From Pseudobutyrivibrio ruminis (GTDB lineage Bacteria; Bacillota; Clostridia; Lachnospirales; Lachnospiraceae), in NCBI GenBank assembly GCA_015057315.1, contig SVER01000002.1, forward strand, positions 62,001 to 126,000: 64,000 bases of DNA, given 5' to 3'. The notes under the pieces are model-generated. The model was not told the DNA's origin. It did not search any database and saw nothing but the letters and a program-made list of their open reading frames with translations. Positions 48,237 to 58,800 of the stretch are shown here, one piece after another. The position numbers were made by a program, and so were the translations under genes. Positions within the stretch are counted from its first letter, which is position 1, and every line of letters starts with the position of its first letter.

Positions 48237-48270
48237 ACAAGTTGTCCTTCGGGGCAACTTGTTTTTTTTA
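48237..48270 (+). terminator. Intrinsic terminator
   Basis: ACAAGTTGTCC-ttc-GGGGCAACTTGT-T-run. Confidence 0.9.
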
Positions 48271-48332
48271 TATCGTGGTAGATTAATATCAGAAATGGTA
48301 AGAACGGCTTGCCAATTAAATGGAGGATATAG

Positions 48333-50693
48333 ATGGACGCTAAAGAAATTATTTCAAAGCTTACATTGATGGAGAAGGCCGCATTACTTAGCGGTAAGAA
48401 CGAGTGGGAGTCAAGGGACATTCCACGCTTGGGGATTCAGTCAATCACTTTTTCTGATGGACCTCACGGGTTACGTCGTCAGGAGGGAGCTGGCGATCAC
48501 CTAGGACTTAATGCATCTCTTCCAGCTACATGTTTTCCAACAGCAGCAACAGTTGCTAACAGTTGGGATCCTAGCCTTGGTGAAGAAATTGGTGCAGCCC
48601 TTGGTGAGGAGGCAGTAGCACAGAATGTAGATGTGTTACTTGGACCTGGTCTTAACATGAAGCGCTCTCCACTTTGTGGAAGAAACTTTGAGTACTTTAG
48701 CGAAGACCCAATCCTTGCAGGTAAGATGGCAGCGGCGTACGTAAGGGGTATTCAGAGCAAGCATGTTTATTCTTGCCCTAAGCACTTTGCTGTCAACTCT
48801 CGCGAGTATCGCAGAATGGCTATGAACGCTGTTGTTGATGAGCGTACACTTCGTGAGATTTACCTTACAGCATTTGAGATTGCTGTTAAGGAAGGTGGAG
48901 CTAAGACAATCATGTCAGCTTACAACGAGGTTAATGGCAAATATGCTAACGAGAACGACCATCTTTTAGTTGATATCCTTAGAAATGAGTGGGGATTTGA
49001 CGGTATCGTTGTTACAGACTGGGGCGCTAGCAACGACCATGTGGCTGGTGTTAAATGTCAGTCCAATGTAGAGATGCCAAATCCTGGTCTTGATTCTGCT
49101 AGAGAGCTTATCAAGGCAGCAACAGAAGGTGAAGGCCGCATCACGGAGGAGGAAATCGACAAGGCAATTCTTCCTATTATAGAGGCAGCTATTTACTTTA
49201 AGGAGAATGATCACAGCAAGGGATTTGATAAGGAAGCTCATCATGCCATTGCTAAAAAGGCAGCTGTTAATTCAGCAGTGCTTCTTAAGAATGATGAAGA
49301 TATCCTTCCTCTTAAGGCAGGCACCACAGTTTGCTTACGTGGACCATTTGTTGATAAGCCTCGTTATCAGGGCTCTGGTAGTTCACAGGTTAATTCAACA
49401 AAGGTTGAGACAATCAGAGAGCAGATTGCAAACTACGATTTAAATGTAATAGATGACCCAGAAAAGGCTGATGTAGTCTTATTCTTCTTTGGATTAGATG
49501 AAATAGCTGAGAGCGAAGGTGCAGACAGAATGTCAATAGATGTGCCTGAGTATCAGATAAAGGAGCTAGAAGAGCTCACAGTTTACAACAAGCATATCAT
49601 AGGTGTTATGAGTGCCGGTTCATCTGTAAAGATGCCATGGCTTGGTAATTTACAGGCTTTACTTCACGGATACTTAACAGGACAGGCTGGAGCATCAGCA
49701 TTACTTGATATCATTGTTGGCAAAGAGATTCCAACTGGTAAGCTTTCAGAGTCTTACCCATTCGCATATACGGATTGCTCGATTGTAAACTACGCAGATA
49801 CAGAGAAGAGAAATCTTCAGTATCGCGAAGGACCATTCATTGGATATCGTTATTACGATACAGCAGATGTTGCAGTGCAGTTCCCATTTGGATTTGGACT
49901 TAGCTATACCACATTTGAATATTCAGCTCTTTCAGTTTCAGAAGAGGGAATTAAGTTCACTATTAAGAATACAGGAAATCGCGACGGCGCTGAGATAGCT
50001 CAGATGTACATAGGTAAATCTGAATCAGGACTTATTCGTCCTAAGAAGGAGCTTAAGGGCTTCAAGAAGGTATGGATTAAGGCTGGTGAATCAGCAGATG
50101 TTGAGATTCCATTTGATGATAAGACCTTCCGCTATTTCTCAACTGTAAGTAACAAGTGGGAAATTGAAGGTGGTGAGTATCAGATATATGTAGGTGGAAA
50201 TGTTCGTGACATCGAGCTTACAGGCAGAATCACAAAGGCAGGCACTATTACTGAATTACCTTACGATATTGAAAGCCTACCAAGCTATAAGACAGGTAAA
50301 GTAAGAAACGTACATTATGAAGAGTTTGAAAAGCTTTACGCAGCTCCACTTCCAGAGGAAAAGGTTGGACCACTTGATATCAACGATGCCCTTTGCCAGA
50401 TGAAGGATGCTAAGAGCGGACTTTGTAGACTTGTGTACAAGGTACTTAAGAGCAACCTGGATAAGTCTTACGAAAAGGGAGTGCCAGACCTTAACACAAT
50501 GTTCATCTACAACATGCCATTTAGAGCAATGAGTAAGATGACAGGTGGCGCAGTATCAAGAGAGATGGCCGAATCAATAGTAACTATTGCAAACGGACAC
50601 TTCTTCAGAGGACTTGGTGGTGTAATCGGAGGCTACTTTAGAAACTCCCGCGCCAACAAGAAATACGAAGCACGTTTAAATCATAAAGAATAA
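48333..50693 (+). CDS. Glycoside hydrolase family 3 beta-glucosidase-like
   Basis: DGPHGLRRQ, GRNFEYFSEDP, KHFAVNSRE, DGIVVTDWGASNDH; GH3_C and Fn3-like C-terminus. Confidence 0.94.
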   Translation: MDAKEIISKLTLMEKAALLSGKNEWESRDIPRLGIQSITFSDGPHGLRRQEGAGDHLGLNASLPATCFPTAATVANSWDPSLGEEIGAALGEEAVAQNVDVLLGPGLNMKRSPLCGRNFEYFSEDPILAGKMAAAYVRGIQSKHVYSCPKHFAVNSREYRRMAMNAVVDERTLREIYLTAFEIAVKEGGAKTIMSAYNEVNGKYANENDHLLVDILRNEWGFDGIVVTDWGASNDHVAGVKCQSNVEMPNPGLDSARELIKAATEGEGRITEEEIDKAILPIIEAAIYFKENDHSKGFDKEAHHAIAKKAAVNSAVLLKNDEDILPLKAGTTVCLRGPFVDKPRYQGSGSSQVNSTKVETIREQIANYDLNVIDDPEKADVVLFFFGLDEIAESEGADRMSIDVPEYQIKELEELTVYNKHIIGVMSAGSSVKMPWLGNLQALLHGYLTGQAGASALLDIIVGKEIPTGKLSESYPFAYTDCSIVNYADTEKRNLQYREGPFIGYRYYDTADVAVQFPFGFGLSYTTFEYSALSVSEEGIKFTIKNTGNRDGAEIAQMYIGKSESGLIRPKKELKGFKKVWIKAGESADVEIPFDDKTFRYFSTVSNKWEIEGGEYQIYVGGNVRDIELTGRITKAGTITELPYDIESLPSYKTGKVRNVHYEEFEKLYAAPLPEEKVGPLDINDALCQMKDAKSGLCRLVYKVLKSNLDKSYEKGVPDLNTMFIYNMPFRAMSKMTGGAVSREMAESIVTIANGHFFRGLGGVIGGYFRNSRANKKYEARLNHKE

Positions 50694-50694
50694 A

Positions 50695-50740
50695 AGCCTT
50701 CCCCTTTGTAGGGGGAAGGTGCCCCGTAGGGGCGGATGAG
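50695..50740. repeat. REP-like double hairpin, copy 2
   Basis: GCCTTCCCCTTTGTAGGGGGAAGGT GCCCCGTAGGGGC GGATGAGG. Confidence 0.65.
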
Positions 50741-50757
50741 GGTAAAGGAGAATTAAT

Positions 50758-51315
50758 ATGAATCTTTGGAACAACTTTGTTGAAAAGCACCCAGCACTTG
50801 CCAAGTGGATTCGTGAGGGTGGCTTATTCGTAATCGTAAGTAACTTAATCACAGTATTTAAGTATTTGTTACTTACATTTTTACCTGCAGCTTTTGCATT
50901 CTTAGGAGACAGAACTTTTGGCTGGCCAGGTATTCCACTTACAATCGCTGGTGAAACATTCCAGTGGAACATCTTAGGTTACGACCAGGCACACGGCGGT
51001 CTTGCTTACTTCACAGCATACATGATTGCCATGGTAATCGGTGAATGCATTAATTTCCCAATTCAGAAGCTTTTTGTATTCCGTAATCACGATAAGCCTG
51101 GCAAGCAGATTGCCTGGTACATTTTGGCATTTATCGTAATTACCTGCATCGTAAACTCAATCAACTGTATTTGGGTTGCAGTAGCAGGCATCTTCGTTCC
51201 AGCATGGCTTTACAACATCGGAACAACCGTACTCAACGGCGGAGTTTCAATGGTGGTCTTCTTCTTTGTAAACAAGATCATCTTCCCAGAAACCCCAAAA
51301 GCCGATATGAGATAA
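50758..51315 (+). CDS. GtrA-like polytopic membrane protein
   Basis: Four predicted TM segments; NFPIQKLFVFRNH. Confidence 0.6.
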   Translation: MNLWNNFVEKHPALAKWIREGGLFVIVSNLITVFKYLLLTFLPAAFAFLGDRTFGWPGIPLTIAGETFQWNILGYDQAHGGLAYFTAYMIAMVIGECINFPIQKLFVFRNHDKPGKQIAWYILAFIVITCIVNSINCIWVAVAGIFVPAWLYNIGTTVLNGGVSMVVFFFVNKIIFPETPKADMR

Positions 51316-51356
51316 ATTTACTATTAATCAAGTGTTAATAGGAAGGAGAAGAGAGA

Positions 51357-54278
51357 ATGTTATCAATCAACATTGCGGACGTCATTGCCGTCCTACAAAC
51401 AATGATTCCACAGCTTATTATCATAGGCGTGGCACTCGTTGCAGCAATCATCGTTACTATTTGTGCGATGAAGGCAAAGAAGCCTCTTAAGGGCTTCATC
51501 AGAAAGGAAGCTTGGATTGCTTTCTTATTAGTAGTGGTTGTAGTTGCAAACACTATTGTACTTGGCCCTATGTTTTCCATGATTAACATGGCAATGGGCG
51601 GTGGCAGTATTTCAGACGAAGCCATCGACGAGGCTAAGGCACTTTGTACACAGATTGCAGAGGAAGGTATTGTTCTTCTTAAGAATGATGATAAGGCACT
51701 TCCACTTGCAGAAGGTTCAAAGATTAATGTATTTGGTTGGTCATCAACTAACCCTATTTATGGTGGTACAGGTTCAGGAGCTCTTTCAGATGCTTATCCT
51801 ACAGTAGACTTTTTAACAGGTCTTACTGATGCAGGTATCGAGTACAATCAGGATCTTGTAGATTTCTACAAGGGATGGAGAGATTCTAGACCTACAGTAG
51901 GTATGATGGGACAGGATTGGACAATTCCTGAGCCAAAGGTTTCTGAGTATGGCAACCTTATTTCAGATGCTAAGAACTACTCAGATACAGCTATTTTCTT
52001 CATTGCACGTTCAGGTGGTGAAGGTGCCGATCTTCCTACATCATATGATGGTGAGGATACATTCTCAACAGAGGGAATGTTTGGTGCATCAGGTGTTCGT
52101 TACTCAGATCAGAAGGATGATTTAGATGCTTCTAAGTCTTACCTTGAGCTTTCTAACAGAGAGCAGGCACTTCTTGACGAAGTAACAGCTAACTTTGATA
52201 AGGTTATCGTAGTTGTTAACTCAGCAAATGCTATGGAGCTTGGCTTTGTTAATAATTACTCACAGATTAAGTCAGTTCTTTACTGCCCAGGTACAGGCCA
52301 GACTGGATTTGATGGACTTGGCGAGATTATTGCAGGTCAGGTTAACCCATCAGGTAAGACAGCTGACACATTTGTAGCAGATCTATTTGCTACACCAACA
52401 GCTAACAACTTTGGTGATTTTGATTACACTAACATGGAAGAGTTTGGTGTAGATAACATGTTCGCTGAAGGCGGCAAGGCTTATCCTACATTTGTAAACT
52501 ATGTAGAAGGTATTTACGTTGGATATAAGTTCTATGAGACAGCAGCAGCTGAAGCAGAGAACGGCTTTGAATTTGATTATGATTCAGCAGTAGTATATCC
52601 ATTTGGTTATGGATTATCATACACAACATTTAAGCAGGAAATGGGTCCTGTAACAAATGATGGTAAGACAGTTTCATTTGATGTAACAGTTACAAACACA
52701 GGTGATGTTGCTGGTAAGGATGTTGTAGAGGTTTACTACAACCCACCATATACAAACGGCGGCATTGAGAAGGCAGCTGCAAACTTAATTCAGTTTGCAA
52801 AGACTTCTACACTTGAGCCAGGTGCTTCTGAGACAGTTTCTATCTCATTCGCACTTGAGGATATGGCTTCTTATGATACATACGGCAAGGGCTGCTATGT
52901 ACTTGAGGCTGGTGATTATGAGATTTCTATCAACTCAGATTCACATAACAAGATTGCTACAGATACAGTAAACGTTGCTTCAGATATCGTATATGACGAT
53001 TCTAACAAGCGTGAGAGCGATCAGGTAGCAGCTACAAATCAGTTCCAGTTTGCAGAGGGTGATGTAACATACCTTTCACGTGCAGATGGATTTGCTAATT
53101 ATGCTGAGGCTACAGCAGCTCCTGCATCTTTCGAGATGGCAGATGAGTACAAGTCAACATATGTAAACAACACAAACTACAAGGAAGAAGACTATAACAA
53201 CGATTCAGACGAGATGCCTACAACAGGCGCTAAGAACGGAATCGAGCTTAAGGAACTTCGTGGTCTTGACTATGATGATCCTATGTGGGATGAACTCCTT
53301 GATGAGATGAGCGTATCTGATATGAACAATCTTATCGAGCTTGGTGGTTATGAGACATCAGCAGTTGATTCTATCGGCAAGGTTATGACATATGATTGTG
53401 ATGGTCCTGCTTCAATCAACAATAACTTTACAGGCCAGGGTTCTATCGGATTCCCAGCAGCAGTTATGATTGCTTGCACATGGAACAAGGATATGGCTCT
53501 TGCATTTGGTCAGTCAATCGGACGTATGGCTAACGACATGGACGTTTCTGGTTGGTATGCACCAGCTACAAACACACACCGTTCAGCATTTGCAGGACGT
53601 AACTTCGAGTACTATTCAGAGGATGGCGTACTTGCAGGTTGGATGTGTGCAAACGCTGTTAACGGTGCTAGAGAGTGGGGCGTATATTCATACGTTAAGC
53701 ACTTCGCAACAAACGATCAGGAAACAAACCGTACAGGACTTCTTTGTACATGGCTTAACGAGCAGTCACTTCGTGAGATTTACCTTAAGTCTTTCGAGAT
53801 TGCATTTAAGAACTCTAACCCAGGTGCAACAATGGTTGCATTCAACAACATCGGTGTAGAGCCAGCAGAGGCTTGCTCAACTCTTCTTAACACAGTACTT
53901 CGTGGTGAGTGGGGATTCAGAGGCTTTGCTGAGACAGATTACTTTGGTGGATACGGATATCAGGATGCTGATAGAATGATTAGAAATGGTTGCGACCTTA
54001 TGCTTGCAACATACTCAACAGATCAGTCTAAGGTAACAGACCAGACATCTGCAACATCAATAATCGCTATGAGACAGGCATCTAAGAACATTCTTTACAC
54101 AGTAGTAAATAGCCGTGCTTATGACAATGATATCAAGGCTGGTATTCCTACATGGGAGAAGGTTCTCATCCTCATCGATGTAATCCTTGGATTACTCATC
54201 GTATGCCTTGAGTACATTGCAGTTAAGAAATATCTTGCAAAGAAAAGAGAAATGGCACCAACTGTTGAGGCAGAATAG
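51357..54278 (+). CDS. GH3 family protein with permuted domain order and terminal TM segments
   Basis: GH3_C-like (LLKNDDKALPLAEGSKINVFG) and Fn3-like before GH3 TIM-barrel motifs (DCDGPASI, GRNFEYYSEDG, KHFATNDQE, FAETDYFGG). Confidence 0.85.
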   Translation: MLSINIADVIAVLQTMIPQLIIIGVALVAAIIVTICAMKAKKPLKGFIRKEAWIAFLLVVVVVANTIVLGPMFSMINMAMGGGSISDEAIDEAKALCTQIAEEGIVLLKNDDKALPLAEGSKINVFGWSSTNPIYGGTGSGALSDAYPTVDFLTGLTDAGIEYNQDLVDFYKGWRDSRPTVGMMGQDWTIPEPKVSEYGNLISDAKNYSDTAIFFIARSGGEGADLPTSYDGEDTFSTEGMFGASGVRYSDQKDDLDASKSYLELSNREQALLDEVTANFDKVIVVVNSANAMELGFVNNYSQIKSVLYCPGTGQTGFDGLGEIIAGQVNPSGKTADTFVADLFATPTANNFGDFDYTNMEEFGVDNMFAEGGKAYPTFVNYVEGIYVGYKFYETAAAEAENGFEFDYDSAVVYPFGYGLSYTTFKQEMGPVTNDGKTVSFDVTVTNTGDVAGKDVVEVYYNPPYTNGGIEKAAANLIQFAKTSTLEPGASETVSISFALEDMASYDTYGKGCYVLEAGDYEISINSDSHNKIATDTVNVASDIVYDDSNKRESDQVAATNQFQFAEGDVTYLSRADGFANYAEATAAPASFEMADEYKSTYVNNTNYKEEDYNNDSDEMPTTGAKNGIELKELRGLDYDDPMWDELLDEMSVSDMNNLIELGGYETSAVDSIGKVMTYDCDGPASINNNFTGQGSIGFPAAVMIACTWNKDMALAFGQSIGRMANDMDVSGWYAPATNTHRSAFAGRNFEYYSEDGVLAGWMCANAVNGAREWGVYSYVKHFATNDQETNRTGLLCTWLNEQSLREIYLKSFEIAFKNSNPGATMVAFNNIGVEPAEACSTLLNTVLRGEWGFRGFAETDYFGGYGYQDADRMIRNGCDLMLATYSTDQSKVTDQTSATSIIAMRQASKNILYTVVNSRAYDNDIKAGIPTWEKVLILIDVILGLLIVCLEYIAVKKYLAKKREMAPTVEAE

Positions 54279-54361
54279 ATTAAGAAATCTTTAGATGCAA
54301 TTAACTTGATTTAGTTGATGATATTTACTAGATTTGTTAAAATCATAAAGGTTACTTAACA

Positions 54362-54386
54362 AGGGGACGGGCAACCGTCCCCGTTT
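54362..54386 (+). terminator. GC-rich hairpin plus U-tract directly upstream of GT2 RBS
   Basis: GGGGACGGgcaaCCGTCCCCGTTTTA. Confidence 0.65.
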
Positions 54387-54402
54387 TATAGGAGATATTA
54401 TT

Positions 54403-55419
54403 ATGAAGTTATTAAGTTTTGCAGTACCTTGTTACAATTCTGCAGATTATATGGAGCATTGTGTAGAGACACTTCTTCATGGCGGTGAGGATGTGGAAAT
54501 CATCATCGTTGATGATGGAAGTACAAAGGATAACACAGCTGAAATAGCTGATAGATTAGCAGCAGAACATCCTACTATTATTAAGGCTGTTCACCAGGAA
54601 AACGGGGGCCATGGTCAAGCTGTTAATACAGGTCTTAAGAATGCTACAGGATTGTTCTTTAAGGTTTTAGATTCAGATGACTGGGTAGATGAGGAAGCTT
54701 ATGACAAGGTTTTAAAGGTGCTTCGTAGCTCAGTAGAACATAGTAAGAATCTTGATATGCTTATTTCTAATTTTGTATATGATAAGGAAGGGGCACACCA
54801 TAAAAAGGTAATGTCTTATTCAAATCTTCCTGTAAATAAGTATTTCACATGGGATGAGACAAAGCATTTTAAGAAGGGACAGTACATATTGATGCACTCA
54901 GTTATCTATCGTACAAAGCTTCTTAGAGATTGTGGATTAGAGCTTCCAAAGCATACCTTCTATGTAGATAACCTTTATGTATTTTATCCACTACCTTATG
55001 TTAAGAACATTTATTATTTGGATGTGGATTTCTATCGTTACTATATTGGAAGAGATGATCAGTCAGTTAATGAAAAGGTTATGATTAGCCGTATTGATCA
55101 GCAGATTAAGGTTAATAAGCTTATGTTTGAAGCTTATGATTATAAGAACATTAAGGATGAACATGTTAAGAAGTACATGTTCAATTACCTGGAGATGATT
55201 ACTGTTATTTCCACAGTACTTCTTATGAAGAGTGGTACTAAGGAGCATCAACAGAAGCGTCGTGATTTGTGGAAGTATATTAAGGAGCATGATTATTATC
55301 TTTACCGCAAGCTTAGATATGGTATCATGTGTGCCACTACTAATCTTCCAGGTCATGGCGGACGTGCTATTTCAATTACAGCATACAAGATTGCACAGAA
55401 GGTAGTAGGGTTTAACTAA
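54403..55419 (+). CDS. Family 2 glycosyltransferase
   Basis: SFAVPCYNSADYMEHCVETLL, IIVDDGSTKDNT, DSDDWVDEEAY. Confidence 0.93.
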   Translation: MKLLSFAVPCYNSADYMEHCVETLLHGGEDVEIIIVDDGSTKDNTAEIADRLAAEHPTIIKAVHQENGGHGQAVNTGLKNATGLFFKVLDSDDWVDEEAYDKVLKVLRSSVEHSKNLDMLISNFVYDKEGAHHKKVMSYSNLPVNKYFTWDETKHFKKGQYILMHSVIYRTKLLRDCGLELPKHTFYVDNLYVFYPLPYVKNIYYLDVDFYRYYIGRDDQSVNEKVMISRIDQQIKVNKLMFEAYDYKNIKDEHVKKYMFNYLEMITVISTVLLMKSGTKEHQQKRRDLWKYIKEHDYYLYRKLRYGIMCATTNLPGHGGRAISITAYKIAQKVVGFN

Positions 55420-55438
55420 TCATTAACTAATTATTAAA

Positions 55439-55473
55439 CAGCACTTTTTAACGAAAAAAGTGCTGTTTTTTTT
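55439..55473 (+). terminator. Intrinsic terminator
   Basis: AGCACTTTTTaacgAAAAAAGTGCT then T-run. Confidence 0.9.
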
Positions 55474-55747
55474 AAAAGAGATTTAATTTTGTAATTCAAA
55501 AATGCTAAGAGGTAAAATGACTAAAAATTAAATGTGGATTTAGCAAGATTATAAATTAAAACAGGATATAATAATGAAGAAGAATAGCGTACTTTCCCGT
55601 GTTCACAAAATATGGGAAAGTCTTTTTTTTATGCTGATTAGTACATTTGCTCAAAATGCTGAGCTTTTTTTGACGTTTTTGCCAAATTTTGGCACTTCTT
55701 GCCACCCCCCTTTATTTTATTGATTTTTTGGACTATATTAAACCGTG

Positions 55748-55819
55748 GACACAGAATGTTCACAGAATGTTTACAATTTGGTGACATTTAATACACATTT
55801 ATTCCACATTTATTTCACA
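55748..55819. promoter_or_regulatory. Seven direct hexamers (NNNACA) at exact 11-bp period upstream of pilus operon
   Basis: GACACA, TTCACA, TTTACA, GTGACA, TACACA, TCCACA, TTCACA at 55748, 55759, 55770, 55781, 55792, 55803, 55814. Confidence 0.85.
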
Positions 55820-55857
55820 AAACGATTGTGGCCTAGATTTTAAGGAGCATTTTTAAC

Positions 55858-58800
55858 ATGAAAAACAATCTCATCTTAAAAAGAATAATGTCCTTTGGTC
55901 TTGCCATGGCATTGTTTATATCAACACCAGCTAATGCGTGGGCAGATGATGTAAATCCGGTGCCAGTTGAGACGGTTATTGATGATAAGTTACAGGCTAA
56001 TGAGGCTGATACTGAAAGGGAGACAGTATCAGAACAGGATTTAGCCACTGCAGCAAAGGGAGAATCTGAGTCAACAGCTACATCTTCGGATGTAGCTGAA
56101 AATGACTCGGAGGAAACACCTACTGGAAAAGTTGTGTTTACTGAAGAAGTAGAAACAGAAGACGATGACAAAACAGAAGAAACAGATGAGATTGAAGATA
56201 CAGAATTAGATGAAGAAGATACTGAATTAGAAGAAATAGAAGATGATGAAGAAGTAGAAATAGTAGATGATGCAAATCTTGTAAGAATAGTTGCTAAGAA
56301 GAATGTCTTAAATGGAGCAGTTAAGGTTTCAGTTAAAGAAATCACTCAGGAGTCTGATGAAGGTCAGTATAATCAGATGGCTAGTGTTCTTAATAGTGAA
56401 AATGCTGCTGATACTTCTGTAGTAGATTTTGTTGCTTATGATATTTCACTTATAAATGAGAATGGTGAAGTGGTTGAACCTACAGGAGAGGTTAAGGTCG
56501 AATTTAACAATCCTTCAGTAGATGGTCTTAATGATGATTCACTTTCAACTGAAGTTTATCATTACTTAGATTCATCTCTTAACAGAATGAATGAAGTAGC
56601 ATCAAGCACTGATTCAGTTGAAATGATTACTGATCATTTTTCTACATATATTATTGCTATTAAAGGATACAGAAGTGGAAACATTTTTGATAGCAAGTAT
56701 GTGACTGTCCGTTCTGAACAATTAGATTGGAAATATAGCAACTCATTCCCTGGGATGTATTCACATGAAGGAGATTATGCTAATTCATATTTCTATACAA
56801 ACATTAACGGCACAAATTATAGATACTATTATCCATTAGAGTTAAGAGTATATGTAAATGGAAGTGCTGAGCCAGTTGAAACATTTAGCCATGCATACTT
56901 TGCTAGCAATGATGTATCTATTAATAGAGATAATTTCAAAATTAACGCTGAGGATTATGTTGTTGAGTCAGTAAATTTTGGCGTAGGTCCTACATACAAT
57001 AAGAATGGTATGCAAAGACAGGATGGTTTTGGCACATATAACATAGGCTTTGTTAATTACATGCACACTGATGAAAAGAAGCCTCAAAATGACTTTTATA
57101 AAAATGGTGTATATAACATAGTTTACCCGGTAAATCCACAGAGAAATATTAACTATATTGATATATATCTAAAAGATAGTAATTTAAATGTTTACTCAGT
57201 TCAAAAAGCAGCACTTATTGATTATAAGGATTGCTTTAAAGCTGCTGTAACTAATCAGAACAATCAGATTGTTGATGCTTTTAACTTCTCTAGAAATGGT
57301 GGAATAAATAACACAGCAGGCAACGTATTTGAAGGAAACAATTTCCATGAAAATGCTACAGTATATCAGGGATTAGCAAACCAGAAGTATTACGATAAGT
57401 TTAATCTTGCTGATTCTATATATATGACTCAGGAATTATTCCCAAGTCCTGATATGTTAAACGAGAATTATGATGCTGCTGCATATAACGTAAGTGTTCA
57501 GTTTGTTAAGACAGATGATGGATACTATGTAATGGATAGTGGCAAGTATGGTTATGATTTAGTTCAGGATAACGGTGATCCTGCAATTGGTACAGTTTCA
57601 AATCATGCAACATTGAAAGTTAAGAATGAACCAGAAAATGGTTTTTGGCCATTTGCATTATCTGGATATCATTTCGGAATGCAGATTCCACTTGATTTCG
57701 CAATTTCACCAAACGGAAAAACAGTAGTGAACGGACAGGAGAGTGATACTGTTTTTGAGTTTTCTGGAGATGATGATGTATTCGTTTATATCGATGAGAA
57801 TTTAGCTCTTGATTTAGGTGGTATACATGGTAGGGTTGCAGGTTCCATCAATTTTGCAACTGGTATGGTTCACGTAGAAGGTGATGATTATCTCGGTAAT
57901 GGTAATCGTATGAATCTTAGAGACAAGGATTTCAATTTCTACGATAAGATTGGAATGTCACGTGAAGCATTTAGTAAGAGCGCACATACAATGCACGTTG
58001 TTTACTTCGAAAGAGGTGCTAATGAATCAAATTGTATGATTAAGTACAATTTCGTTCCTCTTAACAATAAGAAGGTATTCAAGAAGAGCATTACTATAGA
58101 AAAAGAATGGGATGATGCTAATAATGCAGAACTTCGTCCAGAACAGTTAAAATTTAATGTTTGCGGTTCTTATTCAGAGGAAGGCAATGTTAAATATGTA
58201 GATTTAGCTGGAAATAGTCATGATGATAAAGAATCAGCTATGACAGAGGTCGTTGTTTCAGCTGATGAAAATTGGCAAAAGACAATTAATGGTCTTCCAG
58301 TATTCTTTCAGAATGATGCAAGAAAAAAAATAACATGGTCTGTTGAGGAAGTGGTTCCAGAGGATTACGAACAGACAGGTTATGAAAAGTGGTATTCAGA
58401 GACTACAGATATTACTAAAGAAGATTTGATTCCTGAACCTGCTTCAGAAGGCGGAGAAAGATACAGTCATTTTGATATAGAAGTAAATGCTGTATCAGAT
58501 GACAATTCAGTTGGAGCAAGAACAATTGAAAGCATCCGTGATTTGAATGGTAACGAAAACTGTGTATCAGTACTTGGTTATTATGATAATTATACATGGA
58601 GACCTTATGAAAAATCTGTTCCTATGTATAAGCACAATAACTACGAATGGAGAGCGGATCATCAAGCAATTGGTAAAAACACAGTAATCACATTCTATGT
58701 TAAGTATTCAGGAAGAAATGATTACAAGTTAGTAATCATAGACAAGAATTCTTATTATCCAGAAGGTGCTAAATACTATAAGCATTCAACAGAGTTTAAT

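Noticed and set aside
55833-56345. Minus-strand 170-aa Ser-rich ORF
   Set aside because: Antisense of an acidic low-complexity region (GAA/GAT codons) in the long surface protein; no RBS support.
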